This document shows, piece by piece, positions 62,484-64,000 of a stretch of 64,000 nt of DNA (its first letter is position 1; the number at the start of each line of letters is the position of its first letter). The translations under genes were made by a program, and so were the position numbers. The DNA lies in contig NZ_CP065359.1 in assembly GCF_019904295.1 (NCBI RefSeq), positions 2,691,001-2,755,000 on the forward strand. The letters run 5' to 3'. Source of the stretch: Ruegeria sp. SCSIO 43209 (GTDB lineage Bacteria; Pseudomonadota; Alphaproteobacteria; Rhodobacterales; Rhodobacteraceae). The notes under the pieces were generated by a model. That model saw only the letters and a list, made by a program, of their open reading frames with translations. It was not told where the DNA came from and made no database searches.

Positions 62484-63839
62484 TTAACGGTGGCCAGTCT
62501 GAAGCTTGCGCTCCAGGTACATGGAATAACGGGACATGGAGAAGCAAACCACGAAGAACAGAACGCCGATAAAGGCAAACAGTTCCCAGTAGACGCCGTT
62601 CCAGGCGGTATCGGCGCGGATGCCGTTGGTCAGGCCAATCACGTCGAACAGACCGATGATCGAGACCAAAGTCGTATCCTTGAAGATACCGATGAACGTG
62701 CTCACGATGCCCGGGATCGAGATTTTCAGCGCCTGTGGCATGATGATCAGCCGCTGCGCCTGCCAGTAGTTCAGGCCCAGACTGTCTGCGCCTTCGTACT
62801 GACCACGCGGCAGGGCAGCCAGACCACCCCGGATCACCTCGGCCATATAGGCAGCCGAAAACAGGGTCATCATGATCATCACCCGCAGGATGATGTCAAA
62901 ATTAGTGCCCGGCGGCAGGAACAGGTTCAGCAGCAGCGATGCCACGAACAGCAGCGTGATCAGTGGCACACCCCGGATGAACTCGATAAAGCCCACGCAC
63001 AGGTATTTGACGATCATCAGATCGGACTGACGACCCAGCGCCAGCACGATACCGATAGGAAGCGAAACACCAATGGCCACGACACCCAACAGGATCGCTA
63101 GCATAAAGCCACCAAAGTCGCGGCTTTCCACCGGCGCGATACCGATCGGAATGATTGCATTGATTGCGTCAGCCACGGAACCGGCAGCAAACAGCCACCA
63201 TAGTATGGGCAGCGCAATCGCAAGGATAATCGCGGCAAGAGACCCGGCAACCGGAAGCGCAAACTTGTACGCGAAATACCCGATGGCAAATCCAGCGGCG
63301 ACCATGAGCGGCCCCCAGATCGACCCACCCCACATCAGCCAAGGCAGCAGGAACGGATAAGCCGCCGTTACAATCAACAGCTTACGCGGCACCTTGGTGA
63401 ACAACACCGGCGCAATAGCAACCAACAACAGGATGAAGGTCAGGTTCGGTCGGAAATAGGCCGGCCAGCCGCCAGTTTCGGGCGGGTTAGACCACGTCGC
63501 GTCCGGATGGGCCGGATACGGCGGATAGAACCCATATAGCAGCTGTAGCCACCGGTCCTTGATCACACCCCAGCAGGCATGACCATGCGTATCGCCCCAG
63601 GTCGCCATCATGATCTCACGACATTCCGACAGCGAATTGGCGTTCCAAACGGATTCGAACGTCCAGGACAGGATGTTGGAGAGCACATAGTAGATGAAGA
63701 CCAGCGAGACGATTGTCAGGATGGCGTTCAGCCAGCTTGAAAACAGGTTATGCTTGATCCAGCCCAGTACACCGACCTCGGAGGCGGGTGGTGCCTGTTC
63801 CGGCAACATTTCCGTGCGGACAAATGAAACATCACTCAT
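62484..63839 (-). CDS. aapM: General L-amino acid ABC transporter permease
   Basis: 451 residues, the long form typical of AapM, with extra N-terminal membrane helices and a C-terminal BPD_transp_1 domain ('LPRGQYEGADSLGLNYWQAQ' is the coupling motif). ATG 63839 has GGAG eight bases upstream; the longer frame would overlap aapQ. One base separates it from the aapQ stop. Confidence 0.93.
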   Translation of the reverse strand: MSDVSFVRTEMLPEQAPPASEVGVLGWIKHNLFSSWLNAILTIVSLVFIYYVLSNILSWTFESVWNANSLSECREIMMATWGDTHGHACWGVIKDRWLQLLYGFYPPYPAHPDATWSNPPETGGWPAYFRPNLTFILLLVAIAPVLFTKVPRKLLIVTAAYPFLLPWLMWGGSIWGPLMVAAGFAIGYFAYKFALPVAGSLAAIILAIALPILWWLFAAGSVADAINAIIPIGIAPVESRDFGGFMLAILLGVVAIGVSLPIGIVLALGRQSDLMIVKYLCVGFIEFIRGVPLITLLFVASLLLNLFLPPGTNFDIILRVMIMMTLFSAAYMAEVIRGGLAALPRGQYEGADSLGLNYWQAQRLIIMPQALKISIPGIVSTFIGIFKDTTLVSIIGLFDVIGLTNGIRADTAWNGVYWELFAFIGVLFFVVCFSMSRYSMYLERKLQTGHR

Positions 63840-63840
63840 A

Positions 63841-64000
63841 TTACCGCTCCACCAGTTTGACACGGTTGTTGTACCAGTTCATCACCGCCGAAATGCTCAG
63901 CGAGATGGACAGGTAGACCAGCATCAGCAGCAGAACGCATTCCAGCTCGCGACCGGTCTGGTTCATGGTGATGCCACCCAGCGTACCCGTGATGTCCATA
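63841..64000 (-). CDS. aapQ: General L-amino acid ABC transporter permease, C-terminal end
   Basis: The frame enters from the right edge and gives the last 52 residues, with a membrane helix ('LLMLVYLSISLSISAVMNWY') and the tail 'NNRVKLVER'. Order and similarity to permease C-termini identify it as the AapQ partner of aapM. Confidence 0.85.
   Translation of the reverse strand, partial: MDITGTLGGITMNQTGRELECVLLLMLVYLSISLSISAVMNWYNNRVKLVER

Noticed and set aside
62052..63101. 349-codon open frame on the plus strand
   Set aside because: Antisense to aapP and aapM, full of His/Asp/Gln runs typical of reverse-strand translation.
1..64000. CRISPR array or Cas genes accompanying the Tn7-like element
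   Set aside because: No regularly spaced repeats or Cas-like proteins were seen anywhere in the window.

Overview
The window looks like a chromosomal segment of a marine Rhodobacteraceae (Roseobacter-group) alphaproteobacterium. The main evidence is the gene block rpmH-rnpA-yidD-ttcA, then yidC-MOSC-engB-argB, the Aap-type general amino-acid ABC transporter, an ECF41 sigma factor with its partner gene, moderate-to-high GC, and many genes joined by ATGA/GTGA overlaps. No species can be named from the sequence alone.

Layout. 1-6.8 kb is ordinary accessory metabolism: a winged-helix/alpha-beta-hydrolase fusion running off the left edge, a homocysteine S-methyltransferase, a MarR-controlled EamA exporter plus NAD(P)-binding protein, and a carboxymuconolactone-decarboxylase-like protein with an ECF41 sigma factor and a recognisable ECF41 promoter. 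7.5-15.8 kb is an unusual locus. Three paralogous exported caspase-fold proteases, each with a peptidoglycan-binding-like domain and one ending in a C-type-lectin-like domain, surround a DUF928 protein translationally coupled to a CHASE2-class III nucleotide cyclase. 16.2-23.6 kb is a Tn7-like transposition operon (TnsA, TniA/TnsB, TniB/TnsC, TniQ/TnsD) with a Ner-like regulator and no CRISPR genes. Its cargo side faces the caspase locus.

23.7-34.6 kb is a TetR-controlled catabolic operon. It encodes a spermidine/putrescine-type ABC importer followed by a trimethylamine-dehydrogenase-like flavoprotein, a Rieske oxygenase, an MttB-family protein and a class III aminotransferase, which suggests uptake and stepwise demethylation of a methylated (quaternary) amine. 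35.16-47.95 kb is an integrative element inserted at the 3' end of tRNA-Arg(ACG). It has a 17-bp direct repeat at both ends, a tyrosine integrase, an AlpA-like excisionase, a small-gene operon with iteron-like repeats inside an HTH gene, and two very large secreted calcium-binding/metalloprotease proteins. The M10 protease gene lies between two copies of a ~400-bp duplication.

48.1-64 kb is core genome: sensor kinase, FAD disulfide reductase, VTT membrane protein, rpmH-rnpA-yidD-ttcA, an EAL protein, yidC-MOSC-engB, argB, a sterol-desaturase-like protein, an Fe-S protein, a SixA phosphatase and aapP-aapM-aapQ. A short degenerate repeat is scattered through several intergenic gaps (seven copies noted), and many of the gaps contain little else.
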